DNA of 64,000 nt from SAR202 cluster bacterium AD-804-J14_MRT_500m (GTDB lineage: Bacteria > Chloroflexota > Dehalococcoidia > UBA3495 > GCA-2712585), in assembly GCA_009391275.1 (NCBI GenBank), contig VEXF01000002.1, forward strand, positions 1 to 64,000, in the 5' to 3' direction. Below, piece by piece: positions 45,109 to 54,484 of this stretch (position 1 is its first letter; the number at the start of each line of letters is the position of its first letter). The notes under the pieces were generated by a model that was not told the DNA's origin, searched no databases, and saw only the letters and a list, made by a program, of their open reading frames with translations. The position numbers and the translations under genes were made by a program.

Positions 45109-45915
45109 TCAGTTTGTTTCTAAATTAGTTTTCTTCGTTCCGGTAAATCTGCGGACAGTCTCTTTAGTTTTATCTGACGAAAATACCTTGGCATACCAGT
45201 CTTTTTCTATTTCAAACCCTTCTTTCAAAGGAACCTTTAAACCATTCCGCACAGACATTTTAATAGCTGTAATTGCCAAAGGTGATTTCGTCATTAATTT
45301 TTGACAGAACCCGATAGTAACTTTTAATGCGGTATCCTGATCAACGACTTTCGTTAACAACCCCAATGACATAGCTTCATCCGCAGATACTAACTCTCCT
45401 GTTACCAACAGTTCCATCGCTCTTGTTGGACCGATTATCCGTGACAAGCGTTGAGTTCCACCCCAACCTGGTATAATCCCTAGGTCTACTTCCGGACTTC
45501 CAAAGGTTGACATGCGACCAGCTATCTTAAAGTCACATGCCATCATCAATTCGAATCCGCCCCCCACACATGTCCCTTCAGTTACTGCGATCATAGGTTT
45601 TGGCGACGCCTCGATAGCATCACACAAGCCCTGCCCTAACCCTACAAAGTCTCGACATTCGGAATGTTCCATGGTGACCATCTCTTTAATATCCGCACCA
45701 GCACTATATATCACTTTTAGTGCACTCGAAATAATCACTACCCGAGATGACACATCGTCACTCAGTTCCCTAACAGTCTCCGTAAGTTCCTTTACTAGGC
45801 TACGGTCCAATGCATTCACTGGTGGACGGTTCAACTGAACCAACGCTAAGCCATTGTCTACGCTCACATTTAAAAAAGACGTTGCCAACTTACCTCCAAG
45901 GGTTAGGTGAGACAA
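45109..45915 (-). CDS. Enoyl-CoA hydratase/isomerase
   Basis: The 268-residue crotonase-fold protein has the oxyanion-hole segment YSAGADIKEM, CVGGGFELMMACDF with the first catalytic glutamate, and SPEVDLGIIPGWGGTQRL with the second. It hydrates enoyl-CoA in beta-oxidation-like routes. It is the first gene of the leftward group ECH-thioesterase-synthetase-thiolase-DUF35. AAAGG-type sequence precedes its start. Confidence 0.93.
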   Translation of the reverse strand: MSHLTLGGKLATSFLNVSVDNGLALVQLNRPPVNALDRSLVKELTETVRELSDDVSSRVVIISSALKVIYSAGADIKEMVTMEHSECRDFVGLGQGLCDAIEASPKPMIAVTEGTCVGGGFELMMACDFKIAGRMSTFGSPEVDLGIIPGWGGTQRLSRIIGPTRAMELLVTGELVSADEAMSLGLLTKVVDQDTALKVTIGFCQKLMTKSPLAITAIKMSVRNGLKVPLKEGFEIEKDWYAKVFSSDKTKETVRRFTGTKKTNLETN

Positions 45916-46020
45916 CTGACCACCTATGTCGAAAGGTCCTTACATCTCACTAGTTGAAAAACGGCGCGGTATGCCCACAGTCCGCCGGGCCGGCTGGTTT
46001 AAAAAAGAACGTCAAGATTT

Positions 46021-47172
46021 TCAGGAACTGGAGCATGTAGCAATTTGAGCACCTTCAGACAACGATTTTAACTTAGCCCATACCAGGCCTCTATCGACCC
46101 GTCCGGCCCCAGCAGAGGTATCGAACCCGCAATCTGTTCCTGCTATTACACGACTCTTGCCACCTAGGATCTGAGCCACTCGCAATATCCTATCCGCTAC
46201 AACTTGGGGATGTTCAACGTATTTCGTTTTAGTATCTATAACCCCGACCACCAGCATCATGGAATCAGGCAGAGGAAACTTTTCAAATACTCTGTACTCG
46301 TGAGCATGACGTGGATTGGCCATCTCTAAAGACAGGGCACCAACATTCGCATCATATAAATATGGAAGTATATCTTCAAGAGGAACGTCATGATGGTGAG
46401 GACCTTCGTAGTTACCCCAACATACGTGTAGCCTAACGCGTTCTGGAGGAATATTCCTCAATGACTTGTTGATCGCTTTAATGTTCAGCGCCACACGGTC
46501 CTGAAATGAAGCCAAGGATTTATCTTGGTAAGATATATGTCGTTCCATGGCCAAGTCTGGACAATCAAGCTGTAATACAAATCCCTTGGACACTATCAGT
46601 TCGTATTCTTTACGCATCTCTTCAGCTACTGAAAAAAGGTAATTTCCATAGTTAGAGTAATGATCGTTTTGCATGGTCATTGCGATGACTCCAGGAGATG
46701 CTGCGGTCATAAAAGCTTCTTCAAACGCTCGGTTTGAATCGCCAATGATCCTAGTAAACTCATCACACTCATTAAGTGCCGCATCTAGGCATTCATAGTG
46801 AACGGGTGCTACGCATTTAGGTGGGGCTCTCAGATTTACTGCTGAGGGATTCGCCATCCCAGGTTGCGATAATCCATGTTCAACCAGATCCCTTGCATTC
46901 ATCCTCTGTCCGTGGGAACCAAATCCTGTCATTCTTTGGGTCACATAGCTAGAAAAACTTATCCTAGCCTGCTCGCCGCTGTTGCCCACATCTATTCCTA
47001 CTTCTAGTTGCCGAAGTATAACTTCTTTAGTCGATTCGCTAACTGCCTCAGACAATTCTTCTTGATCCGGTTTTTCTCCTCTCGCAAATGCAGCCATCAA
47101 AGGTTGTAATCTATCTGTCCTAGGCAGGCTTCCGCAATGGGTTGTTAGAACGCGGTTCTCGCTCCCCTTCAT
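46021..47172 (-). CDS. MetE-like / epoxyalkane:CoM transferase-like zinc protein
   Basis: The 383-residue protein resembles the C-terminal catalytic half of cobalamin-independent methionine synthase and its relatives such as epoxyalkane:coenzyme M transferase. It starts with LTTHCGSLPRTDRL, has the zinc ligands H and C in RLHVCWGN, and a further cysteine in GTDCGFDTS. It lacks the MetE N-terminal module. Zinc-activated thiol alkylation is likely; the thiol and alkyl donor are unknown. It is divergent from the VOC gene across a dyad-rich promoter region. Confidence 0.85.
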   Translation of the reverse strand: MKGSENRVLTTHCGSLPRTDRLQPLMAAFARGEKPDQEELSEAVSESTKEVILRQLEVGIDVGNSGEQARISFSSYVTQRMTGFGSHGQRMNARDLVEHGLSQPGMANPSAVNLRAPPKCVAPVHYECLDAALNECDEFTRIIGDSNRAFEEAFMTAASPGVIAMTMQNDHYSNYGNYLFSVAEEMRKEYELIVSKGFVLQLDCPDLAMERHISYQDKSLASFQDRVALNIKAINKSLRNIPPERVRLHVCWGNYEGPHHHDVPLEDILPYLYDANVGALSLEMANPRHAHEYRVFEKFPLPDSMMLVVGVIDTKTKYVEHPQVVADRILRVAQILGGKSRVIAGTDCGFDTSAGAGRVDRGLVWAKLKSLSEGAQIATCSSS

Positions 47173-47261
47173 TGCACGATATCTAGGCCAGCAATGATCA
47201 ATTTCTTAGACATCATTAACTCCTGAAGTGAATAAACACGACTAATGGTCTTTAATTGATT

Positions 47262-47299
47262 TACGATTTACAGTATATTATACTGCGGTAATATCGTAT
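47262..47299. promoter_or_regulatory. Nested dyad operator candidate between divergent genes
   Basis: The perfect palindrome CAGTATA-T-TATACTG (47271-47285) is enclosed by outer arms TACGATTTAC and GTAATATCGTA, one base from perfect. It sits midway between the MetE-like and VOC starts, the usual place for a shared regulator site. Confidence 0.55.
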
Positions 47300-47428
47300 A
47301 TCGTAATTCCGGCTGATCCTAATTTTGGATCACCGATACTGTACCTGATAGCCCTAATCAAGGCAACCTTATGGCGCTATAATCTACTCTTAAACTTTTT
47401 GCACTTACAGCAGATCCGGAGGCGTATC

Positions 47429-47869
47429 ATGGCAAAAAAACGGATTGGCGATCCTTGGGTACCGGCTGCCCAATATGGGCGCTCTCTTCCAAAATTCATG
47501 GTAAACCTACTGATGAGGGACGTCCGTTCAAGCGTGGAATTCTACCAGCAAGTTTTGTCAGTTCAGTGCGTTTATCAAGATGAGGATTTCGCCGCGCTAG
47601 AACTCAACGGATTCAAGTTGATGCTACATGCAGATCATACCTATGACCATCATCCGTGGTACAAATGTTTGACGGGAAATCAGGTTCGAGGCTTAGGGGT
47701 AGAACTACGCCTATTCGATGTTGATCCAGATCTTATAGAATCAAAAGCTCGTAAATTTGGTTCACCTATTTTACAGAAGGCCACCACAAAAGCCCACGGC
47801 TGGCGCGAGGCGTGGATACAAGACCCAGCCGGATATGTGTGGGCTGTCGGTCAAGCCACCTCTGCTTGA
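47429..47869 (+). CDS. VOC-family (glyoxalase-like) protein
   Basis: The 146-residue protein has a vicinal-oxygen-chelate fold: LPKFMVNLLMRDVRSSVEFYQQVLSV at the start, FKLMLHADHT in the middle and EAWIQDPAGYVWAV at the end. Members include dioxygenases, isomerases and resistance proteins. The frame opens at 47399, but GGAGG at 47411-47415 precedes the ATG at 47429. Confidence 0.88.
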   Translation: MAKKRIGDPWVPAAQYGRSLPKFMVNLLMRDVRSSVEFYQQVLSVQCVYQDEDFAALELNGFKLMLHADHTYDHHPWYKCLTGNQVRGLGVELRLFDVDPDLIESKARKFGSPILQKATTKAHGWREAWIQDPAGYVWAVGQATSA

Positions 47870-47950
47870 CCATAACCTAGGGTTACGGCACACTATCAAC
47901 CTAGCAGTTTGGATAATTTCAGCTCTTTATTCGATTGAGGGTAACGATCA

Positions 47951-49195
47951 ATGATGAATCCCGATATTCAACAAGTATTAGATCAGTTCAACCGCAACGA
48001 TATGCTAGAACTGGCTAAAAGCCTTGTCCGCATCCCCAGTTTCAAGACCGAAGAAACCGCGGTTGCCAGTTTCATAGCAGAACAACTCGAGGAATGGGGC
48101 TACCAGGTACAACTTCAAGAGGTCCAGCCTGGTAGATTCCAAACGATTGCCGTGATGCCTGGAACTGGCGGGGGCAAATCCCTCATGTTCAACGGCCATA
48201 TCGACATTGACCCAATAGCTCGTGGTTGGAACAGGGATCCCTGGAATCCAGTCGTCGAAGGGGATCGCTTGTATGGCGGAGGAATCCGTAACATGAAAAG
48301 TGGTGTAACCGCTATGATCCATGCCGCTGAAATGATACGCCGTTCAGGTATCAAACTTAAAGGCGATTTGGAAATAGCATGCGTAGTCGGAGAACTGCAA
48401 GGTGGTGTAGGTAGTATTTACTTGTGTGAGAATGGCCCGCTGACTGATATGGCAGTTGTCCCAGAGCCTTTTGGAGCCGACAATATCCTTACTGTACACG
48501 CAGGTGTCGTAGAAATGGCTGTCCACACTCTCGGCCGTGCCAGGCACATTAGCCGCCAAGAGGAAGGAATAGATGCCATAGATAAAATGTGCAAAGCAAT
48601 ACCTGCGATTAAGGGGGTGAAGTTCCGACATACTCCCAGGCCAGATCTTCCCGCTTTGCCCAGAATCAACGTTGGATCCATCATAGGTGGTATGGGAAGA
48701 GAATATGATCTCAAAGGGCCAAATTTTGTTCCAGACTTTTGTACTGTCATAGTAGACGTCCGATTCCTCCCTGGCATGACGACCCAATCGGTAAAAGAAG
48801 ATATACAAGCAGCGTTAGACAGCATCAAAGGCGAAGACGAAGACTTCGAATACGAAATAGAGATGCCCCCTCACCCAAAACACAAAGTCTTCACAGAAGT
48901 AATGGAACCGTTCGACCTCCCCAGAAACGAATACATCCTTGACACGGTCCTTAGGCAATATCGGACCATAACCGGTCGAGAGCCTGAAAACGTGGGAGCT
49001 GTCCCACCGGGATCGTACAGCGGTGATGACACTTGCCATTTATGGAAAGCAGGTGTGCCATGTCTTTTATACGGACCTGGAGGTGGTCCCGAATCTGCCA
49101 CCGTCCCAGATGAATACACACGGATTAGCGATATGGAGCAAGTTGCCAAAGTCTTAGCTCTTACTGCTATAGACGTCTGCAACTTGCCGAAATAG
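47951..49195 (+). CDS. M20-family metallopeptidase-like protein with altered metal ligands
   Basis: The 414-residue protein matches the ArgE/DapE/carboxypeptidase G2 fold. NGHIDIDP supplies a metal His and Asp, but the bridging aspartate is asparagine in YGGGIRNMKSG, and the base/ligand pair EE is GELQGG, keeping only one glutamate. DTCHLWKAGVPCLLYGPG holds the final histidine. It may bind one metal rather than two. RidA follows 23 bases later, so the two are probably cotranscribed. Confidence 0.88.
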   Translation: MMNPDIQQVLDQFNRNDMLELAKSLVRIPSFKTEETAVASFIAEQLEEWGYQVQLQEVQPGRFQTIAVMPGTGGGKSLMFNGHIDIDPIARGWNRDPWNPVVEGDRLYGGGIRNMKSGVTAMIHAAEMIRRSGIKLKGDLEIACVVGELQGGVGSIYLCENGPLTDMAVVPEPFGADNILTVHAGVVEMAVHTLGRARHISRQEEGIDAIDKMCKAIPAIKGVKFRHTPRPDLPALPRINVGSIIGGMGREYDLKGPNFVPDFCTVIVDVRFLPGMTTQSVKEDIQAALDSIKGEDEDFEYEIEMPPHPKHKVFTEVMEPFDLPRNEYILDTVLRQYRTITGREPENVGAVPPGSYSGDDTCHLWKAGVPCLLYGPGGGPESATVPDEYTRISDMEQVAKVLALTAIDVCNLPK

Positions 49196-49218
49196 AAATT
49201 AAAGAAGGAGCATAGATA

Positions 49219-49683
49219 ATGCCGCAAATTGAAGAAAAGCTAAAACAGATTGGATATGAGTTACCACCACCACCACCACCGGGTGGCAACTATGTTCCCG
49301 CTGTAAGAACCGGGAATCTTGTATTCTTAGCAGGTGTAGTATCTAAACGTGCGGACGGGTCAACCATAGTAGGGAAGCTAGGCAGAGATCTGACAATCGA
49401 TGAAGGCTATGAAGCCGCGAGATTATGTGCTCTTAACCTGTTGTCTAATCTAAAAAAAGAATTAGGAGACCTAGACAAAATAAAACGTATAGTCAAGCTT
49501 TTAGCCATGGTGAATTCAGATCCGGAATTCCCTTCACCTCCTGCAGTAGCAAACGGATGCTCTGACTTGTTCGTTGAACTATTCGGAGACAAAGGGAAAC
49601 ATAGTCGTTCAGCAGTTGGTCTAGCTACACTTCCAAATGGCGTAGCAGTAGAGATTGAAGCCATCGTAGAGGTCGAAGACTAA
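49219..49683 (+). CDS. RidA (YjgF/UK114) family protein
   Basis: The 154-residue protein is a long RidA-like member: PAVRTGNLVFLAGVVS, then LNLLSNLKKELGDLDKIKRIV, NSDPEFPSPPAVANGCSDLF, and EIEAIVEVED. RidA proteins hydrolyse reactive enamine/imine intermediates. A polyproline stretch (PPPPPPGG, encoded by a CCA run at 49264) precedes the fold. AAAGAAGGAG lies before the ATG. Confidence 0.9.
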   Translation: MPQIEEKLKQIGYELPPPPPPGGNYVPAVRTGNLVFLAGVVSKRADGSTIVGKLGRDLTIDEGYEAARLCALNLLSNLKKELGDLDKIKRIVKLLAMVNSDPEFPSPPAVANGCSDLFVELFGDKGKHSRSAVGLATLPNGVAVEIEAIVEVED

Positions 49684-49697
49684 TTATCGAGACAAAG

Positions 49698-49750
49698 TGG
49701 TGTCCTGGGTGAAATTTTAGGTCCGACAGTTAAATCCGCCCAGGACACCA
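49698..49750. terminator. Bidirectional hairpin between RidA and GGT
   Basis: TGGTGTCCTGGG (49698-49709) is fully complementary to 49739-49750, with a 29-base loop, between two converging genes. Confidence 0.7.
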
Positions 49751-49787
49751 GTAGTCTCACCAAAAACGATTGTTAATAACGATGTGG

Positions 49788-51470
49788 CTACACTCCCAAT
49801 GCGTAGCCATCCCTACGAGGATCGGCACCACCCATTAAAACCCCTGTATCCGGATCTAGCGCGATTGCGTGACCACCACCTACCTCTGTAGTCCATTCAC
49901 CTAAAGTGTTCACGTCGTGACCACGGGATTCTAACGATTCCCTGACTTTCGTTGATATACGATCTTCCATATTAATGCGAACCCCGCCCATTACCCGAAA
50001 TCTGGGCGCCTCTATAGCTTCTTGTACATTCATCCCAAACTCTAGAACGTTAAGCAACATCTGAGCGGTAGTTTGAGGTATGCCGTAAGATCCTGGGGTT
50101 CCTATAGAAAGGACAAATTTACCGTCCTTGAACACCTGTACCGGAGCCATATTACTCCCTGGCCTTTTCCCAGGAGCCAATAAGAGCCGGCTGTCACTTT
50201 TCGGATCTATGTCCATGAGATCAATAAGGTTGTTTAGGAGTACGCCTGTAGAGCCCGCTACGACTCCACTTCCGAACGCCGATCCCAAAGTTTGTGTGAT
50301 AGTTACTACAGTCCCTTGGCCATCAGCAGCAGAAAGATGAGTCGTCTCTCCACTTTTAAACCCTGTTGGGCTACCAGCCTGCAGGGAACCACTCGAAGGG
50401 TCTGACGTAAACCTCTCTCCCATGACTACCGAAGCACTATTGCGGTCGATACGCTTTTTCTGGCTTAATGCATAATCCTTAGATATAAGTCCTGTGACTG
50501 GCACATCGACAAAATCCGGATCACCACCGTAAATAATGCGGTCAGTAACAGCAAGTTTAATAGCCTCTGACACAAGGTGGATGTACTCTGCGGAGTTATG
50601 TTCTAACCCATCTACTCCGGACTCTTCTAATATGTTTAGGGTTTGCAAAATCTGAAACGCGTTGGAGTTTGGTCCAGTTGTCACAATTTCGTACCCTTTG
50701 TATGTAGATGCGATAGGCTCTTGCCACTTGGGATGGTAGGATTCAAGGTCAGATTCTGTGATAAGCCCATCCGATGCTCTCATAAACCGATCTATCTCGG
50801 TAGCAACCTCACCGGTATAAAATCCACCTACCCCTTGAGATGCCAACGAGCGGAAGGTGCTTGCTAAGTTCTTCTGCACCAAGATTTCTGATTCTGATAC
50901 AGGACGTTCGCCTTTACCAAATGCCCGTCTGCTCGAATCGAATTTCGATAATTTCTCAAAATTTACCTCAAAGAACCTGCCATCCAGTTCAGAAACAACG
51001 TACCCATCTTCTGCCAAATCGATAGCTGGCCCTAAAACGTCGGAACCCTGCAGTGTTCCATAAGCCTGTAACACCGCTAACCATCCGGCTGGATTGCCAG
51101 GTACAATCGGGCAGCGAACACCGACGCTATGCGAGCCAGGAGTGAACGCTGCCGGAACTGCTTTTTGAGGAACTACACCTGAGAAGTTCAACACTTCCCG
51201 ATATTCACCGTAGTTTCGGCTGATCACCAAAAAACCCACACCCCCCAAGCCAGACATATAGGGCTCAACGACATTCAACGCTGCTGCCGCGGCAATAACA
51301 GCATCAACTGCATTACCACCTTTGAAAAACATCTGAGCTCCTGCCATGGACGCAGCATAATGAGCACACGCAACCATGCCTTTACGGCTTTTTACTACCG
51401 GTCGATGAGCCCTCAACACCCCACCTTGTGGGAGGCTGCTCTTAGATAAGTACGTAGGTCGATGCATCAA
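49788..51470 (-). CDS. Gamma-glutamyltranspeptidase family protein
   Basis: The 560-residue protein is a typical GGT precursor. An autocatalytic cut before T376 in SGETTHLSAAD would yield the large and small subunits; GNAVDAVIAAAAALNVVEP and PGSNMAPVQVF are further family segments. It hydrolyses or transfers gamma-glutamyl groups. No clear signal peptide precedes GMVACAHYAAS, so it may be cytoplasmic, as for bacterial CapD/FrlB-unrelated GGT-like acylases. It is the third gene of a leftward group with acetamidase and a COG3618 protein. Confidence 0.93.
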   Translation of the reverse strand: MMHRPTYLSKSSLPQGGVLRAHRPVVKSRKGMVACAHYAASMAGAQMFFKGGNAVDAVIAAAAALNVVEPYMSGLGGVGFLVISRNYGEYREVLNFSGVVPQKAVPAAFTPGSHSVGVRCPIVPGNPAGWLAVLQAYGTLQGSDVLGPAIDLAEDGYVVSELDGRFFEVNFEKLSKFDSSRRAFGKGERPVSESEILVQKNLASTFRSLASQGVGGFYTGEVATEIDRFMRASDGLITESDLESYHPKWQEPIASTYKGYEIVTTGPNSNAFQILQTLNILEESGVDGLEHNSAEYIHLVSEAIKLAVTDRIIYGGDPDFVDVPVTGLISKDYALSQKKRIDRNSASVVMGERFTSDPSSGSLQAGSPTGFKSGETTHLSAADGQGTVVTITQTLGSAFGSGVVAGSTGVLLNNLIDLMDIDPKSDSRLLLAPGKRPGSNMAPVQVFKDGKFVLSIGTPGSYGIPQTTAQMLLNVLEFGMNVQEAIEAPRFRVMGGVRINMEDRISTKVRESLESRGHDVNTLGEWTTEVGGGHAIALDPDTGVLMGGADPRRDGYALGV

Positions 51471-51540
51471 CTAATCCGCCATATTTGCAGGATATAGAAC
51501 TCTCAGCGAGGTTGTAGTTGTCGCCGTTTATCTCGTTGCT

Positions 51541-52635
51541 TTAGTCATGACTGCCCAATTTATATATTCGGGTGGCTGTGTCATGAAACAAAGCTGCTCT
51601 TTCTTCATCCGAGTACCCTTTAGATAAACGTTTGAAGGCGTTGTACATCACATTGTAGGAGTACGAAATTTTATCTACAGGGAAATTACTCTCAAACATA
51701 CTCCTGTTGGGGCCAAACTTATCAATACAATAGTCCATAAGCGGGGCCATAGCATCAGCTAACTCTTCGGATCCAATCGGTTCGGAACGCGCGTGCCAAT
51801 CAAACCCTGTTTGCGGCATACCAATGCCGCCAAGCTTGATAGTGACATTTGGGCATTCCGCTAACCTGGTAATCCCACTCCGCCAGGTCGTCATTACCTC
51901 ATCTTCTCTATTTGCATAGGGACCGATTCTCATTAATCCACCTATGTGGTTTAACACTATGGACAAGTCGGGTACACAATTCGCAAAATCAGCTAATTCT
52001 GCCATCTGATGAAAATAAAGCCACGCTTCTAGAGACAATCCCATACGTGACAGAACCCTCGCACCTGCTCGAAATTCGTCATTGGCAAGTTGTCCTTCTA
52101 ATCTAATAGCGGCAGTATTTTCAATTTCAGGGTTAGGATCCCACGTAACAGAATGTCGAATACCCCGGAACCGATTTGGACTCGCAACCTGTAATGCTTC
52201 TAGAACAGGTTCAACCTGGTCACCTAAATTAAGGTTTGCCCGGCCCACTATGCCAGCCGCTGCTCGACAATCACCGTACAGACCGCTGGCGCTGGCAGCA
52301 GCAAGTCCTTGTACAAATTCTACCTCACCAACCGACCGCATCTCCTCGGATCCCTCGGCCCTATACATTGCCCTTGCTTCAACAAACACGGTTGACCGAA
52401 CGTTATGTCCGCTACTGACATCCTCTATTAATTCGTGCAAAAGATATCGCTGGTACGGTATTCGTTGAATTCTAAAATCCCAAAAGTGATGATGCGGGTC
52501 ACAGATCGGAATCTCCGGCTCTAATGCCGGTTCTTGTGTCAAATTAAGCCAGTCAGGACCTCCGAATGGCATGGTATAGCCTCCTACCTTAATGTCATCA
52601 CCCCAATCATAACTCCTCCGCGTTCTATTCATCAA
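51541..52635 (-). CDS. COG3618-type amidohydrolase (lactonase-like)
   Basis: The 364-residue TIM-barrel protein has the metal motif PICDPHHHFWDFR near residue 42, typical of COG3618 enzymes such as L-fuconolactonase and 2-pyrone-4,6-dicarboxylate hydrolase. Further barrel motifs are IVLNHIGGLMRIG and FESNFPVDK. It likely hydrolyses a lactone or cyclic ester. It lies between GGT and acetamidase, same strand. Confidence 0.88.
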   Translation of the reverse strand: MMNRTRRSYDWGDDIKVGGYTMPFGGPDWLNLTQEPALEPEIPICDPHHHFWDFRIQRIPYQRYLLHELIEDVSSGHNVRSTVFVEARAMYRAEGSEEMRSVGEVEFVQGLAAASASGLYGDCRAAAGIVGRANLNLGDQVEPVLEALQVASPNRFRGIRHSVTWDPNPEIENTAAIRLEGQLANDEFRAGARVLSRMGLSLEAWLYFHQMAELADFANCVPDLSIVLNHIGGLMRIGPYANREDEVMTTWRSGITRLAECPNVTIKLGGIGMPQTGFDWHARSEPIGSEELADAMAPLMDYCIDKFGPNRSMFESNFPVDKISYSYNVMYNAFKRLSKGYSDEERAALFHDTATRIYKLGSHD

Positions 52636-52818
52636 AACGCGGCAACGGTTTACTGGTGAATTAAAGGTCGTGCCTTAAAAACTCGGGCCGACATCGAGAG
52701 ACGAGCAATCGATTCTACCGTCATTGCCATCACGATACTAGATATGCCAATAACTCCTAATTAGCTGCCAACTACCCCAAACCGATCGTGATCTTTGCGC
52801 TTTAACCAACTGCATAAC

Positions 52819-53928
52819 TCACAACTCGAAGATATTTTCCGGCAAAAACGCAGATACAACGAAGTTCGGAACATCGACAACATTGCTAATCTTTAAATCT
52901 ACAGCGACACTGCACAATATGTACGCTTGATCTTTCGTCCACCCGCGCTCCTGCAAAAGATCTATCATGTTCAATAAAGCGTTTCTTGCAGCCAAAGTTA
53001 AGTCTTCACCCTCATTCGTTCCATCTTCCCGTATCGGCATTCCCATAGTAGCTACGAAATTTTTAGGTACAGCCCATTCTGGATTCACAAAATATCCAGA
53101 GTGTGAAAAACGCGGCCACTTGATACCCTTACGTTCAGCTTCTCCCTTATGGATCTGGAAACGGACTGCAAGTGTCGAGCCCATCTCTATCGCGGTTACA
53201 CAACACTCTCCATCACCTTGAGCAAAATGTCCATCACCTGCCGAGTACAAACCACCATCCACAAAAACTGGTATGAATAACTTCGAACCTTTAGTCAATT
53301 GTTTTACATCAGCATTTCCACAATTTTCGCGAGGTGGCAACGTCCTCAGACCTTCTCGTGCAATCAACTCATTCCCCGGCACCGCATCAGACGGATCTGG
53401 TGGCATAACAAACCCACCTCGTTGCCGCAGGGCTTCTTCTCGCTGAGTCCATTCTTTTACCTGTTTTTGAGATGGGGCAACGCCAGCCGTACCCATAAAA
53501 CTACTGTCAGGTATTCGTACTCCTGGAAGAGATGTCGAAGTTGCTGATCCATCATTGATCTCCCAATGAACCAGATAAGGGTCCACGAATATATCCCGCA
53601 AAAATCCTAGACCAGGAGCTAAACGAGTCCATCCTGTAGGTTCTGGAAGGATTTCTAAATACTCAACCTCCAAGAGATCCCCCGGTACCGCACCTTTAAT
53701 GTACACCGGCCCGGTCAACGGGTGCGTAGCACCACGTGACATCCCGGTAATATCTTCGTTGGTCATCCCAAAGGAAATTTGTCCATCGGACGCATCTCGG
53801 CACTGCAAAACGACCTCTTCACCTGGATCCACTTCTATCACCGGTGTGATATCTGGATGCCACCGGTTGTGACCAGTTATACGCTCTTCACGGAGACTTA
53901 TAGCCCGATTTATCTCTACACTTTTCAA
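52819..53928 (-). CDS. Acetamidase/formamidase family protein
   Basis: The 369-residue protein matches the FmdA_AmdA family, releasing ammonia from short amides. Segments GAVPGDLLEVEYLEI, RENCGNADVKQLTKGSKLF, DGHFAQGDGECC with the metal-site acids, and SHSGYFVNP support this. Length is slightly under that of classical formamidase (about 400). AGGGAAA precedes the ATG. It is first in the leftward acetamidase-COG3618-GGT group. Confidence 0.92.
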   Translation of the reverse strand: MKSVEINRAISLREERITGHNRWHPDITPVIEVDPGEEVVLQCRDASDGQISFGMTNEDITGMSRGATHPLTGPVYIKGAVPGDLLEVEYLEILPEPTGWTRLAPGLGFLRDIFVDPYLVHWEINDGSATSTSLPGVRIPDSSFMGTAGVAPSQKQVKEWTQREEALRQRGGFVMPPDPSDAVPGNELIAREGLRTLPPRENCGNADVKQLTKGSKLFIPVFVDGGLYSAGDGHFAQGDGECCVTAIEMGSTLAVRFQIHKGEAERKGIKWPRFSHSGYFVNPEWAVPKNFVATMGMPIREDGTNEGEDLTLAARNALLNMIDLLQERGWTKDQAYILCSVAVDLKISNVVDVPNFVVSAFLPENIFEL

Positions 53929-54118
53929 TGTTTCCCTCCTAGGCGTGAAGTCTTACTTTAACATAGCATTCAGTCCTCGCAACTTCGCCTTCATTTTCTT
54001 CTACATGAATTCTAAGAGAATATAGGTTTCGACACAGAATATTCAGATTCCATTGCCAACTGCCATCTGATAAAATCCAATCCGCCAAGTTACAACCGAG
54101 GGCTCTAAAGGAGATAAC

Positions 54119-54484
54119 ATGAAAGTAATCAAGCACGATCAGGTTTCTAAACAGGACGCAACAAGTGCGCCACTTTTCTATGGTGGTACAGTGTCACGTC
54201 AACCCTTGGTTGATGCCGAGATGAGCAAATATTTCAGCTTTAGCATAGTCAACTTCGATGCTGGAGCAAAGAATAAGTTTCATGCACATTCCAGCGATCA
54301 GATTCTCTTGGTGACCAATGGAACCGGCATCGTAGCGGACGAGCATGAAGAACATATAGTCACCGTAGGAACCACAATCCATATACCTGCAGGGGAAAAA
54401 CACTGGCACGGAGCCACTGATGACTCCGATTTCTCTCACATATCACTTACCTCAGCTGATAGCCAAACCGAGATGTTGGGGTAG
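54119..54484 (+). CDS. Cupin-domain protein
   Basis: The 121-residue protein holds one cupin_2 barrel: FHAHSSDQILLVTNGTG (motif 1 with two histidines and Gln at the glutamate position) and IHIPAGEKHWHGATDD (motif 2 with a histidine). It probably binds a metal and a small acid. The stop TAG is directly followed by the ATG of the molybdoenzyme gene, so they are translationally coupled. AAAGGAG lies five bases before the ATG. Confidence 0.88.
   Translation: MKVIKHDQVSKQDATSAPLFYGGTVSRQPLVDAEMSKYFSFSIVNFDAGAKNKFHAHSSDQILLVTNGTGIVADEHEEHIVTVGTTIHIPAGEKHWHGATDDSDFSHISLTSADSQTEMLG

Noticed and set aside
49264..49280. CCA trinucleotide run as a microsatellite or repeat element
   Set aside because: It encodes the polyproline stretch of the RidA-like protein and is in frame with it.
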